Part shown: positions 34,807-42,873 of the stretch, piece by piece
How positions within the stretch are numbered: the first letter of the stretch is position 1
How the letters are laid out: every line of letters begins with the position of its first letter
Assembly: GCF_000016165.1 (NCBI RefSeq)
Contig: NC_009253.1
Location: 2,987,484-3,051,483, forward strand
Origin: Desulforamulus reducens MI-1
Lineage (GTDB): Bacteria; Bacillota; Desulfotomaculia; Desulfotomaculales; Desulfotomaculaceae
Length of the DNA stretch: 64,000 bases
Reading direction: 5' to 3'
The notes under the pieces: generated by a model
The model's database searches: none
What the model saw: only the letters and a program-made list of their open reading frames with translations
Told to the model about the DNA's origin: nothing
Made by a program: the position numbers and the translations under genes

Positions 34807-36567
34807 CTATAAAGTTATTTGAGCCTCAGGCTCCATTGGTTTCAAAAAGATCATTGTTTTTGAAGTATCTTCCCCATTGTAATTCCGCCAGGTTGCTTTT
34901 GCGTGAAGGTTAATAGGGTAGTCCTGGCCAGGGAAACCAGTGGTAGCTGGAAAGGTGAAGGTGACGGTTTTACTAAATTTTTTGCCCCTTGGAACTGTAA
35001 TCCCGGTTGATTTTTGATAATTAACTGGGACTTTTGTATCGACTACCACATCACCCCAGGTTCCTTCTGATAAATGGTAATCTATGTTCACTGCCTTTCC
35101 ATTTACCTTTAGGCTTATCGTCGCGGTAGGGTCATCATCTTTAGATGGTGGTGGTGGCGGAGGTGGGAAACGTCCTTCTACTTTGACTGTAAAAGTCCAC
35201 TTTTTAAATGGTTGAACCCTCGATGGGGCCATTATTGTTACTTTAAGGTTTCCATCATTATCGATGATTGGGGCCAGCTTCTTGATTGTACATTTTGCTA
35301 TATTGTCTGCGTAAGTTATTTCGTCAGCTGGCTTTTCCCGATCCGGGTTAATATAGAATTCTACTGTAGCATCTGAATCTGGCATTTTAAAGTTAACCGC
35401 TTTATCAGCCATTGAAATAACGTCAAAATTATCTATATCATATACTACCTTCCCGTTGATCTTAGCCACCAGGCGGGTTACTTGCATATCTGCCATTTCG
35501 TTGAATATCCTAGCTCCTACGCTAACAGGTTCACCGGGGTGTGCGCTTTCTGGTTTACTAATGATCTCAACCCGAAGGTTTTGCATAGTTACCAGGGCTT
35601 CATCGCGGTTGTTTGGCCAGTATTTATCTTGATCAGTGTCCACCGGGTTAATGCGGGCTAGGATTTTTGATGGTTTATCCTGAACGGTAAAGGTATATCG
35701 GTAGGTTTTGCTTTCCCCAGGCTGGAAGGTGACATATCCGTTGGCATCCAGTGCATCGGCAGAGTTAATTGGTTCAAATGTAACTGCATACTCCTGCCCT
35801 CCTAGAACGTGGTGTAAACGTAACCAAGCCCTCTCTTGCTGTGGGTAGTCTTTGTTAAGGGTGTAGGTCACTGTTGATGTAACTTTGTCACCAGGTTTAA
35901 CGTTTTTAAACCGTTCTAATTCTAGTTGAACAGAGAAATCCGGCGGTCCTACGGGCGCTAGAGGTATCCCATACCACTCCACCACTACCGGTACTGTCCA
36001 GAGGACAGCCGAGGAGTTGGGTGCCCAGGTTGCGTTGGCGTAGTATCGGGCTAAATCAGGCTCTTTGGCCACACGCACCGCATTGTTAATAGGTCCAAGC
36101 AAAACATTAGCTGTAACTTCCACGTCCCCCTGGTCATTTTTCATGGTAAAAGATGGCGTGATACTTCCGGATATATATCTAAGATACATTGGGTCAAATT
36201 CTTTAAAGTCCATAGGCCTCCAAAGGCTAGTTTTACTACCTTCGGAGGTATTTTTATCAAACATCTCCTCTGTTATCTGGTCCGCTGTTTTTACCTCCAC
36301 CCGTGTGATCTTGCCTTTCGCTTTCACGTTGCAGGGAATTTGCCCAATTAACATAGAACGAGTGTCTCCAGGTTTTACACGGTTAACCTGTCCTGGAAAT
36401 TCTTCAGCCACCCAGTGGCCGGAACCGTCTTGATACATAGCGTAGTAACCGCTGATAATGAGCCGGTGAAACAACTGCTCTTCCGGCTCCGCTAAGGCTG
36501 GGGTAATTGATGTAAAGAAAAAAGCTATCATCATCATGATAGCCCAAATGGGTATTTTCTTTTTCAT
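34807..36567 (-). CDS. Large secreted CARDB/adhesion-like protein
   Basis: 586 residues with a signal peptide (MMIAFFFTSITPALA) and several beta-sandwich stretches: GDTRSMLIGQIPCNVKAKG, LERFKNVKPGDKVTSTVTYTL, LRVEIISKPESAHPGEPVSVGARIFN, which look like CARDB-type repeats. A poly-Pro run (FPPPPPPPSKDD) separates the final domain. No sortase motif or S-layer repeat is visible, so how it is held on the cell is unclear. It probably extends from the surface of the host cell. Confidence 0.72.
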   Translation of the reverse strand: MKKKIPIWAIMMMIAFFFTSITPALAEPEEQLFHRLIISGYYAMYQDGSGHWVAEEFPGQVNRVKPGDTRSMLIGQIPCNVKAKGKITRVEVKTADQITEEMFDKNTSEGSKTSLWRPMDFKEFDPMYLRYISGSITPSFTMKNDQGDVEVTANVLLGPINNAVRVAKEPDLARYYANATWAPNSSAVLWTVPVVVEWYGIPLAPVGPPDFSVQLELERFKNVKPGDKVTSTVTYTLNKDYPQQERAWLRLHHVLGGQEYAVTFEPINSADALDANGYVTFQPGESKTYRYTFTVQDKPSKILARINPVDTDQDKYWPNNRDEALVTMQNLRVEIISKPESAHPGEPVSVGARIFNEMADMQVTRLVAKINGKVVYDIDNFDVISMADKAVNFKMPDSDATVEFYINPDREKPADEITYADNIAKCTIKKLAPIIDNDGNLKVTIMAPSRVQPFKKWTFTVKVEGRFPPPPPPPSKDDDPTATISLKVNGKAVNIDYHLSEGTWGDVVVDTKVPVNYQKSTGITVPRGKKFSKTVTFTFPATTGFPGQDYPINLHAKATWRNYNGEDTSKTMIFLKPMEPEAQITL

Positions 36568-36569
36568 TT

Positions 36570-37575
36570 TTATTTCCCTCCTTCATACAGGGGGTTTTCT
36601 ACTTCAATAAAGTCCCAACCATAGACAACAATGTATTTAACTTTCTTAATATCTGCAGGTTTTAAGTTTCCTAACTCTACCTCCAGTTCATCACTAACAC
36701 TATAAGTACACCAACCTTCCTTAGGAGAGCCGGTCATTCTGCGTCTTACAGTATTATCTTCATCGACCAAAAGAACCTCTAACCCGATAGGTCTGTTAAC
36801 TTCCTGCTTAACTTTAATGTTTTCAGGAGTTACGCTCATGTCTAAGACTTTGTAACTGTCTCCAAGTTTATAAACATTACTGCTTTTCAAATTTGCTAAT
36901 GTAACCTTAACACCATTTCCCCTTAATTTTTCTTCTTTAGCCCAAGGGAAATTGGCTGCTGGTTGACCAACCTTACCAACGTCCACCACTCCTTCTTGAT
37001 CAGGGGTTTCTACTGGGTTTTTCGGGGTTGTGGGTTTCCCGATATATTCTGCAATAGCAGAAACATCCGGCATATCTCCGGTGTAGCATACTACCATGCC
37101 GTTGACAAAACCAACCTGATAGCCCAAGGCTTCAGCGACAAAGCGAGCTGGCAAGTAAGTACGCCCTGCTTTCAGCTCCGGGGCCACGTCAATGACTTTG
37201 CTTGTATCGTTAGTTATAATCTTCTTCTGCCCTACGAACATTTTAGCTACAACTTTTTCCGCATTTAGTGCCACCATATTATTTTCAAAGCCTATCTTTT
37301 CATTCGGAACACCCAAGGCGTTGGCTAAATAACGAACTGGTACAAAAGTTCGATTCTGTGCAATATATGGGGCTGCATCCATCTTGATCCCGGGGGTCTT
37401 TCCATCTATGATTGTGATCTACTACAAAGACTACGCTCTTTGTCAGCTTATTTTGTTCGTAAACATCAATTTGTTCCTTTTGCTCTGCCATTGCACCGGT
37501 GGCCATGGCCATAGTGAACAATCCTATCACAATTGCCAGTAAAATTTTTTTATGCAACACTAGTGTTTTTTTCAT
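36570..37575 (-). pseudogene. Copper-amine-oxidase-N-type surface protein split by a frameshift
   Basis: The first part (from 37575) has the signal peptide ILLAIVIGLFTMAMATGAMA and reads to SVVFVVD; the second frame supplies ITIIDGKTPGIKMDAAPYI, RTFVPVRYLANALGV and a second repeat RTYLPARFVAEALGYQVGF, ending with LKPADIKKVKYIVVYGWDFI. The domain only makes sense if the frame changes near 37405-37425. Each half lacks what the other has: the second half alone has an ATG (37382) but no signal peptide. A point indel or a sequencing error is more likely than programmed shifting. The joined product would be about 335 residues. Confidence 0.72.
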
Positions 37576-37579
37576 AAAA

Positions 37580-37700
37580 ATTTGCCTCCCTTCGGTTTCA
37601 AGTGCCGGTTTCCCGGCTAACCACCCTCCTTATCCCGGTTACTCAAATACTAGCACTCCGGTTCAGTCTATCTGCATAGCCCTGCGGGAGCAGGGTATGG
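37580..37700 (-). ncRNA. Structured leader of the surface-protein operon, class unknown
   Basis: On the minus strand: CCCTGC-TCCC-GCAGGG, then an unpaired stretch, GCCGG-GAAA-CCGGC inside an outer GGTT/AACC helix, and the ribosome site GGGAGG 8 nt before the ATG. The GNRA-capped helix and GC-rich blocks in an AT-rich island suggest a cis-acting RNA. It does not fit c-di-GMP, c-di-AMP or cobalamin consensus as I know them. Confidence 0.45.
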
Positions 37701-37729
37701 AAAACACTTAACTAACTGATTACAATCTG

Positions 37730-38083
37730 CTATAATATATTAGCATCGAAGCACTGAGATAGCTTCGTGAGTAGACACGCTGATTGCTCGTGGTGGGGCT
37801 GGCGTGTCTCTAATTTTTGCTTAGCTATATAAAATATCAAAATTGCCTTTTCTAGTTTATTTTTACTCTCTAGTAACTTTTCAATAAGCGAGAATACATT
37901 ATGATCTAAAACATCATTTGGTAGCCCTGCTATCTTCAAAATTTCATTTGGAGTTAGTTTATCTGATGTTTCCCATATCTCGTAAAGAAATTCCAATAAA
38001 TTCAGGTAAAAATCAACAATATTTAGGATATTCTCCGGGTCTTTACTACTTATAATCTGCTCTGCATACCGATCTATTTTCAC
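37730..38083 (-). CDS. Small helical protein of unknown function
   Basis: 117 residues, GTG start with AAAGGAGG upstream. Acidic and helical in the first 90 residues (ENILNIVDFYLNLLEFLYEIWE, KLTPNEILKIAGLPNDVLDHNVF, LEKAILIFYIAKQKLE). The last 25 codons run through a strong plus-strand terminator hairpin, so the tail may be recent. Follows the 38088 gene by 4 bp. No family recognised. Confidence 0.6.
   Translation of the reverse strand: MKIDRYAEQIISSKDPENILNIVDFYLNLLEFLYEIWETSDKLTPNEILKIAGLPNDVLDHNVFSLIEKLLESKNKLEKAILIFYIAKQKLETRQPHHEQSACLLTKLSQCFDANIL
37739..37828 (+). ncRNA. Candidate antisense small RNA
   Basis: TATAAT at 37734-37739 (with a weak TTAACT 17 bp upstream), then GAAGC...GCTTC and a strong terminator AGACACGC...GCGTGTCT followed by CTAATTTTT. 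No plus-strand gene precedes it. The transcript of about 80 nt would be antisense to the 3' end of the 37730 gene. Confidence 0.5.
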
Positions 38084-38087
38084 TTTT

Positions 38088-38282
38088 TCACCTTCCTCCT
38101 TTCCTTTTTGATTTTCGAAGATTGAAAATTTGCTTAAATTTTATTCCTGTTTTTTCTTCAACGTAATATAGACCTTCCATACCAGCATTTTGGTATATTT
38201 CTTTCAGAATTATCTTTTGTCTTATTTTGCTCAAATCATTGAAACCAAGGAGATAACGATTGATTTGTTTAGTACTTAACAC
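38088..38282 (-). CDS. Small basic protein of unknown function
   Basis: 64 residues from a GTG at 38282 with GGGGGTGG just upstream (the longer frame to 38330 lacks a site). STKQINRYLLGFNDLSKIRQKIILKEIYQNAG is helical and the tail RKSKRKGGR is strongly basic. It may bind nucleic acid. First gene of a pair with 37730. Confidence 0.55.
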   Translation of the reverse strand: MLSTKQINRYLLGFNDLSKIRQKIILKEIYQNAGMEGLYYVEEKTGIKFKQIFNLRKSKRKGGR

Positions 38283-38559
38283 TATTTCCCACCCCCTTTC
38301 TACAACCCAAAATTTGTTTTTAAGTTGCACAAAAAGAATGGAAATTCATCAACCCGCTGGATAACGACCTTGTCCGCTTAGTGTACTGCACTAAGTTTCA
38401 TTCAGCAAACCGTTCTCAACCACCACTTTCGTCGCAGTATGCTGTTTTTCTCAGCTACAGCGGGGCCAGCGAAGCTGGCTTATGCCTTATTCAGTTTTAG
38501 ATATTATTCATGGCATCCCCCCCAGTATGGTATAATATTGAACATGATGCAGTTCTAAG

Positions 38560-38775
38560 CTAACATGTCTTTTTCAAATCCGTTTCAGATATTTCTAAAA
38601 GCTGGGTTATTGGCATTTTAAAGAGTTTTTCAAAGCGATGGATTAACTTCCAAGAGGGATTACGCTCTCCCGATTCAATATACTGATATGCGCGGATTGT
38701 TATATCCAACTTATCCGCAGCTTGTTGTCTCGTAAGGCCCAATTCCTTTCGTTTTGCTTTTAGATTCATTCTCAC
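38560..38775 (-). CDS. Xre-family regulator (Cro-like)
   Basis: 71 residues that are almost entirely one helix-turn-helix: KAKRKELGLTRQQAADKLDI and TIRAYQYIESGERNPSWKLI. Divergent from the larger Xre gene at 38876 with a 100-bp shared promoter region, like a cro/cI switch. Its upstream region holds GTTCCTTGT repeats. Confidence 0.82.
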   Translation of the reverse strand: MRMNLKAKRKELGLTRQQAADKLDITIRAYQYIESGERNPSWKLIHRFEKLFKMPITQLLEISETDLKKTC

Positions 38776-38875
38776 AAAAATTTATCACCTCTTTACAGGG
38801 AATAAAATGTTCCTTGTTGGTTATAATGCAGGGTGCGTTTTGTTCCTTGTCGATGTTTTTTTAAGGAGTTTTGTT

Positions 38876-39226
38876 ATGTCTACGATTGGAGAACGTTTAC
38901 GTCAATTACGAAAAGAAAAAAATATAAATCGTGAAGATGTAGCTAATTTACTAGGGGTAACTGTGCGTTCTGTTACCAATTATGAATCTGGCCAACGAAA
39001 TTTAGATCCAGATCAATTAATTGCTCTGGCTGATTACTATGATGTTTCCATGGATTACCTCACTGGTCGTTCAGATAATCCCAAACCACCACAAACAACA
39101 ACTATTGATGATGAGTGGCCGGAGGTTGCTAATGTACTTCGTCGGAATGGAAAAAAACTTACCACCGAGGATAAAAAAAGGATTGCTACAATCATTAAAG
39201 CAGCCGTTGAAGATATTGATGAGTAA
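38876..39226 (+). CDS. Xre-family repressor (cI-like)
   Basis: 116 residues from the ATG at 38876 (TTAAGGAG upstream); the frame is open further back but has no site. N-terminal domain IGERLRQLRKEKNINREDVANLLGVTVRSVTNYESGQRNLDPDQ, linker, and a short C-terminal acidic helix. No peptidase-type cleavage domain. The repeated GTTCCTTGT in its leader and the dyads at 39246 and 39282 are candidate operators. Confidence 0.85.
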   Translation: MSTIGERLRQLRKEKNINREDVANLLGVTVRSVTNYESGQRNLDPDQLIALADYYDVSMDYLTGRSDNPKPPQTTTIDDEWPEVANVLRRNGKKLTTEDKKRIATIIKAAVEDIDE

Positions 39227-39245
39227 TAGCCTCACTCCTTTCTGT

Positions 39246-39296
39246 TGCGAACATAATATTCGCATTTACCCTATTATATCACGAACATTTTGTTCG
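39246..39296. promoter_or_regulatory. Two operator-like dyads before the second Xre gene
   Basis: TGCGAA-N7-TTCGCA at 39246-39264 and CGAAC-ATTTT-GTTCG at 39282-39296. Both contain a GAA/TTC half-site and lie in the 100 bp between two Xre genes. The second is close to, but one base longer than, the Firmicute LexA box. Confidence 0.5.
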
Positions 39297-39323
39297 GTCA
39301 ATTACTTTTAAGGAGTGTTTTTA

Positions 39324-39698
39324 GTGCCTACACTTGGTCAAAGAATTAAAGAACTACGTGAAAAATTTTCACTTACTCAAAAAGACTTAGCTTTAGTTAT
39401 CGGATTTACTTCTGCAAGATCAATTCAATATATTGAGGCGGATAAACGGGGGTTAGACCATAATGCACTAATTACCCTTGCCGACTACTTTAATGTTTCT
39501 CTGGACTATCTCTTGGGCCGTTCAGATGACCCTACACCATCACAAACACAATCTACTGAAAGTGCTAAAAAACTATACGATGTAATTGCCAGGGCAAAAG
39601 ACCTTCCCGAACAGAATATCGAGGAATTAACAGACACCCTAGATGCTTTAATAGGAGTACATTTAAAAAAGTTAAAAAGTAAGGGTAAGAAGCAATAA
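39324..39698 (+). CDS. Xre-family regulator
   Basis: 124 residues from a GTG at 39324 with AAGGAG 9 nt upstream. PTLGQRIKELREKFSLTQKDLALVIGFTSARSIQYIEADKRGLDHNAL is the DNA-binding domain; it shares the YFNVSLDYLLGRSDDP end of domain with the 38876 protein (YYDVSMDYLTGRSDNP), so the two are paralogues. The C-terminal half is a charged helix. Confidence 0.83.
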   Translation: MPTLGQRIKELREKFSLTQKDLALVIGFTSARSIQYIEADKRGLDHNALITLADYFNVSLDYLLGRSDDPTPSQTQSTESAKKLYDVIARAKDLPEQNIEELTDTLDALIGVHLKKLKSKGKKQ

Positions 39699-39702
39699 TG
39701 TC

Positions 39703-39730
39703 AGGCCAGCTCAATGCTGGCTTTTTTATT
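39703..39730 (+). terminator. Terminator of the Xre gene pair
   Basis: GCCAGC-TCAAT-GCTGGC followed by TTTTTTATT. Confidence 0.9.
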
Positions 39731-39782
39731 TCTATCTTCGCCAAAGAGTTTGGTTATACTAATTTACAGGCAATGTTTCCTT

Positions 39783-39890
39783 GCTTCATAATTGAAGCAT
39801 ATAATATTTTTTCTGTAAAATCAACAAAATTTTTCTAATTCTAATAGAGGATTTAACTAATCTTTTTTGGAATACACTTCATATTTGAAG
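39783..39890. promoter_or_regulatory. Paired TTCAT-N-TGAA dyads before the 39917 gene
   Basis: GCTTCATAATTGAAGC at 39783-39798 (perfect palindrome) and CTTCATATTTGAAG at 39877-39890. Two near-identical dyads in one leader are likely binding sites for the Xre protein they precede. Confidence 0.6.
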
Positions 39891-39916
39891 CATTTAAAAG
39901 GAAGGTTGAAAAATAA

Positions 39917-40663
39917 ATGTTTTCAGTCGGAATGGCTATTGCCTTACACAGAAAAAAATTAGATATTACTGCTGCTAACGCTGCCAAAAAGTTAGGAATT
40001 TCTCGTGGATTTCTTTCAATTCTTGAGTTAGGTTTAAGACTCCCCCCCAACAATATAGAATTTATTAAAGCCGTTGCCGATCTTGTACACGTTTCGGAAT
40101 CTGAGGTCTTATCCTCCGTTTTATGTGAACATTTTTTCGCTTCTACTAAGAATCTTTCATGGTTTCCTGTTTTAATTTCTAAAGCTATTGCCCAAGGTTT
40201 TAGAAGGTATTATCTCTTCGATGATTACAATAACGTCAATGAAGATGATGACTTTAATTCCATAAGACACTGCATTCTGAAGCCTGCTGATCAATTTCGG
40301 TCCTCTATGATTTCACACATCATAGAAAAATTTTTAATTCCTGTGGGTGGCGATTTTATAAAAGATGAATATTTTATCGACATAGATGGTAAAAAAATGC
40401 AAGTACTAGGATACTTCACCAATGTCAAACCACATTTATATAAGAGCGATAATTTATTCCCACTTCGTGAATCAATAGTTTTTATGGATTCATTTGGAAT
40501 ACATGAAAGAGGGTTTAGATTTTCATTTCACACGCCGTTTACAAAACCTGCTGGAGGGAAGTCTTTTAGGGAAGTTTCAGTCAGTATATCCCCTTTTGAT
40601 AAAAACCCCATACATTTTCTAGAGTTACCCCTAATGACTTCAACAACCAAATTTAAAGATTAG
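39917..40663 (+). CDS. Xre-type DNA-binding protein with novel C-terminal domain
   Basis: 248 residues: an N-terminal helix-turn-helix (MAIALHRKKLDITAANAAKKLGISRGFLSILELGLRLPP) joined to an about 170-residue domain I do not recognise (KAIAQGFRRYYLFDDYNNVNEDDDF, FLIPVGGDFIKDEYFIDIDGKK, FGIHERGFRFSFHTPFTKPAGGKS). The second part looks globular and might sense a ligand or process the regulator. AAGGAAGG precedes the ATG. Convergent with the small excisionase-like gene (11-bp overlap). Confidence 0.72.
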   Translation: MFSVGMAIALHRKKLDITAANAAKKLGISRGFLSILELGLRLPPNNIEFIKAVADLVHVSESEVLSSVLCEHFFASTKNLSWFPVLISKAIAQGFRRYYLFDDYNNVNEDDDFNSIRHCILKPADQFRSSMISHIIEKFLIPVGGDFIKDEYFIDIDGKKMQVLGYFTNVKPHLYKSDNLFPLRESIVFMDSFGIHERGFRFSFHTPFTKPAGGKSFREVSVSISPFDKNPIHFLELPLMTSTTKFKD

Positions 40664-40850
40664 CTTGATTTAAAAAATTGTTAAAATCCTCCTTTTTTAT
40701 TTTATAAAGACCGCCAATTCTATAATGCTTTAAAATACCGGCCTTCATCCAGTTATATATTGTTGGCCTTGAAACACCCAATAGTCTAGACACTTCTGTA
40801 GGGGTTATAAAATCTATTTTATTAAATTCTTTTAAATCTGTTTTTTGCAT
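40653..40850 (-). CDS. Second excisionase-like helix-turn-helix protein
   Basis: 65 residues: ITPTEVSRLLGVSRPTIYNWMKAGILKHYRIGGLYKIKKEDFNNFL is a MerR/HTH_17 domain of the Xis or DNA-packaging type. It lies next to the second recombinase on the same strand, so each recombinase of the island has its own small partner. Confidence 0.8.
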   Translation of the reverse strand: MQKTDLKEFNKIDFITPTEVSRLLGVSRPTIYNWMKAGILKHYRIGGLYKIKKEDFNNFLNQANL

Positions 40851-40942
40851 ATTAAAAACACTTCCTCCCTAAAATTTAAAGCCACTCTCACAGCGGGTTT
40901 TATCACCAAACCCACTTTCTTATCAACCCTCAACAATTTGTC

Positions 40943-41905
40943 TTACCGGATAGCTTTGGTATCTAGGATATATATTAAAGAAACCTCAGCCCGGTTATGT
41001 CCCAGGGTTTCTGCAACCTTCTGTAAAGCAGCTTCCCTGGTAAAACCATTCTGTAATTTCTCAGCATATAACTCCCTGGCAAAAGCATGGCGCAAACCAT
41101 GAAAGGTTAATGCTCCTTTCTCACCTGGGGCCAAATTATGACCAGTGGCCAATCGCTCCTGTGATTGAACCTCCTTCCGATTTAGATAAATAAAATCCTC
41201 TACACCCTTCTTAAATTCGTGTATTCTACGGCCAACTGGACAAAATACATACTCACCCCTAGGCACCTTCATTATCGACCGTCCTAGCGTGTCTTGGGCC
41301 GTCTGGGATAAAGTTATATTCCTTGGCCGACCCCCTTTTGTATTAGTTAGTTTAAGAATTCCCGTCCGCAGTGCATCTTCTACCTCATGTCGCCTTAAAC
41401 TGGCAGCTTCATCAAGGCGCATCCCCGTAGCCCTAGATGCTTCAATTATCTGAGCAACCTTTTCTTCACCGACCGCCCTGGCAAGGTTAACCATTGCCTT
41501 TACTTCCTGATCCGTCCAGGCCCGGTCTGCTCTTCCATCTGGAGTTGAACCCAAACCGTACAGTTTGTTTGCCTTAGTTCCATCCATTAACTCATATCGG
41601 GTCTGGGGAATCTGCCGGTGTAAATACCGAATACCAGACAACTCATTCTTGACATATTTATCAGCTTTACCAAGGTTTTTTAAGTGTTTTGCATAGGCGT
41701 CAAGATGTTTGTCCTGGATATTCTGGAGTTTCTTTAGACCAAATTCAGGGCCAATAAATTTTATGAACCGCTCACCCACTTCAGCATACCGCCACCTGGT
41801 TTGAATACTGCCCTGGTTTGCACCTCTCATGATCTTTCCAAACTGTACCCCAAGATTATCAATTACACCAACTCCCGTCGATGTCCATTTATATTTCATT
41901 GCCAT
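40943..41905 (-). CDS. Second tyrosine recombinase
   Basis: 320 residues from the ATG at 41905 (TGGAGGTGG upstream). SAM-like domain at about 20-110 and catalytic residues in ATGMRLDEAASLRRHEVEDA (Arg), HGLRHAFARELY (His, Arg), LGHN and the Tyr in VSLIYILD. It differs from the left-end integrase and is closer to plasmid or integron-neighbour recombinases with short N-termini. It may resolve dimers or move an inner segment, as no second pair of core repeats was seen around it. Confidence 0.88.
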   Translation of the reverse strand: MAMKYKWTSTGVGVIDNLGVQFGKIMRGANQGSIQTRWRYAEVGERFIKFIGPEFGLKKLQNIQDKHLDAYAKHLKNLGKADKYVKNELSGIRYLHRQIPQTRYELMDGTKANKLYGLGSTPDGRADRAWTDQEVKAMVNLARAVGEEKVAQIIEASRATGMRLDEAASLRRHEVEDALRTGILKLTNTKGGRPRNITLSQTAQDTLGRSIMKVPRGEYVFCPVGRRIHEFKKGVEDFIYLNRKEVQSQERLATGHNLAPGEKGALTFHGLRHAFARELYAEKLQNGFTREAALQKVAETLGHNRAEVSLIYILDTKAIR

Positions 41906-42031
41906 TGTTACCACCTCCAGAAAATATAAAAAGACAATAAGAATCAAAACCTTTAGGCTCTGTCTCTGCAGCATCTCTTTTTATAGAAACGCTACAATCC
42001 AGATAATCTAAGGTTTGCCTATTGCCTTCAA

Positions 42032-42113
42032 CTACCGTCTCTGCCGCAAGTTCCGCCTTTTAAAAAATTGCTCCCCGCAATTTTTAAAAAAGCTCCACCG
42101 GCAGAGACGGTAG
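42032..42113. repeat. 82-bp nested cruciform
   Basis: Outer arms CTACCGTCTCTGCCG and its exact complement (15 bp), inner arms TTAAAAAATTGC and GCAATTTTTAA with loop TCCCC. The nested palindrome sits at the border of the non-coding region (41975-42873) and could be a replication, resolution or termination site. Confidence 0.75.
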
Positions 42114-42209
42114 ACACGCTACCGCGCTATCTATATAAATTTCAAAGAACTTTCGTTAAACACCAAATTACCACTTGCTTCATCCAAAGTGCAGCTCCCG
42201 CTGCCGTGG

Positions 42210-42329
42210 CTAGGTACATGCTCCTGGCGGAGTTGCCTCGCTACCGCTCGGCGTACCGTTGTACCGATAAGGCCCGATACTGCCCAAGTTTACTAAAATC
42301 CGCCCCGCTTCCAATTCGCTATTTTTCAT
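42210..42329 (-). CDS. Possible small ORF coupled to the one upstream
   Basis: 39 codons (MKNSELEAGRILVNLGSIGP then YRYNGTPSGSEATPPGACT). Its ATG overlaps the stop of the 42326-42523 frame as ATGA, which would allow coupled translation. There is no independent ribosome site beyond GGAAG, and the C-terminus lies over hairpins, so it may be chance. Confidence 0.25.
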   Translation of the reverse strand: MKNSELEAGRILVNLGSIGPYRYNGTPSGSEATPPGACT

Positions 42330-42523
42330 AGCTTCCGGCTGTCAGCGACAACCTCCAAAGCGTCTTTCACTTCCAATGCGGCCCAAAAGCCTCCCGTGCA
42401 GGTACTAAACTCAACCTGACCATCCAGCGAATAAAAACGGTCAACCAAAGTTACACTACGCTGATGCCATACAGCCTGACATCCAGGCAAGCGCCCACTC
42501 GCAACACTATAGCGGTTGCACAC
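42326..42523 (-). CDS. Possible small ORF in the structured region
   Basis: 65 codons with a readable middle (HQRSVTLVDRFYSLDGQVEF, GGFWAALEVKDALEVVADS). No ribosome site was found and the frame starts inside the hairpin-rich stretch. Could be the eroded end of an older gene. Confidence 0.25.
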   Translation of the reverse strand: MCNRYSVASGRLPGCQAVWHQRSVTLVDRFYSLDGQVEFSTCTGGFWAALEVKDALEVVADSRKL

Positions 42524-42533
42524 GCAAGGTTAT

Positions 42534-42760
42534 GCACGCTCGACGCTGTGACGCTAACCCATTTGCTCTTTACGTCTACTGAGCCCAGTAGTCTGTTACG
42601 CTCTTCGCTTGTAACAGTAATTTAACAGTATGCCTCGCCAGGTTCATACCGGCAGAACTCGCTCGACGCTTGAGTCTGCTTGTACAAGATTACACTCGCT
42701 CTTCGCTTGAGATTTTTCTTGTACACCTCTACCATCAGTGATTCCGCTCGTCGCTGGAAT
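42534..42760. repeat. Array of small hairpins with conserved loop GCTC-NN-CGCT
   Basis: Five hairpins share the loop but not the stem: CAC/GTG (42535-42550, GCTCGACGCT), CTGTTAC/GTAACAG (42593-42617, GCTCTTCGCTT), ACTC/GAGT (about 42657-42675, GCTCGACGCTT), CTC/GAG inside an outer TGTACAAG/CTTGTACA (42681-42725, GCTCTTCGCTT) and ATTCC/GGAAT (42741-42760, GCTCGTCGCT). Others without the motif (CTACTG-AGCC-CAGTAG at 42576, GTATG/CATAC at 42628) lie between. The changing but still paired stems argue that structure is kept. Confidence 0.7.
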
Positions 42761-42873
42761 ATGATCCGGTGCTTCCAACCGTGTCTACTCTTGGGCATAG
42801 AGTCAGCAGGTAGAGTTTAATTTTTAAATAAATAAGTTGTATGGAGGCATTATACATTTCATTCACAAAAAAT

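Noticed and set aside
37580-37700. c-di-GMP or c-di-AMP riboswitch before the stalk-protein operon
   Set aside because: The required conserved blocks of those classes are not present; only generic GC-rich stems are.
39282-39296. LexA (SOS) box CGAAC-N-GTTCG
   Set aside because: The spacer is 5 instead of 4 bases and it lies between Xre genes with similar half-sites, so a local repressor operator is more likely.
42000-42870. CRISPR array
   Set aside because: The repeats are short hairpins with variable stems and irregular spacing, without constant repeats and unique spacers, and no cas genes are present.
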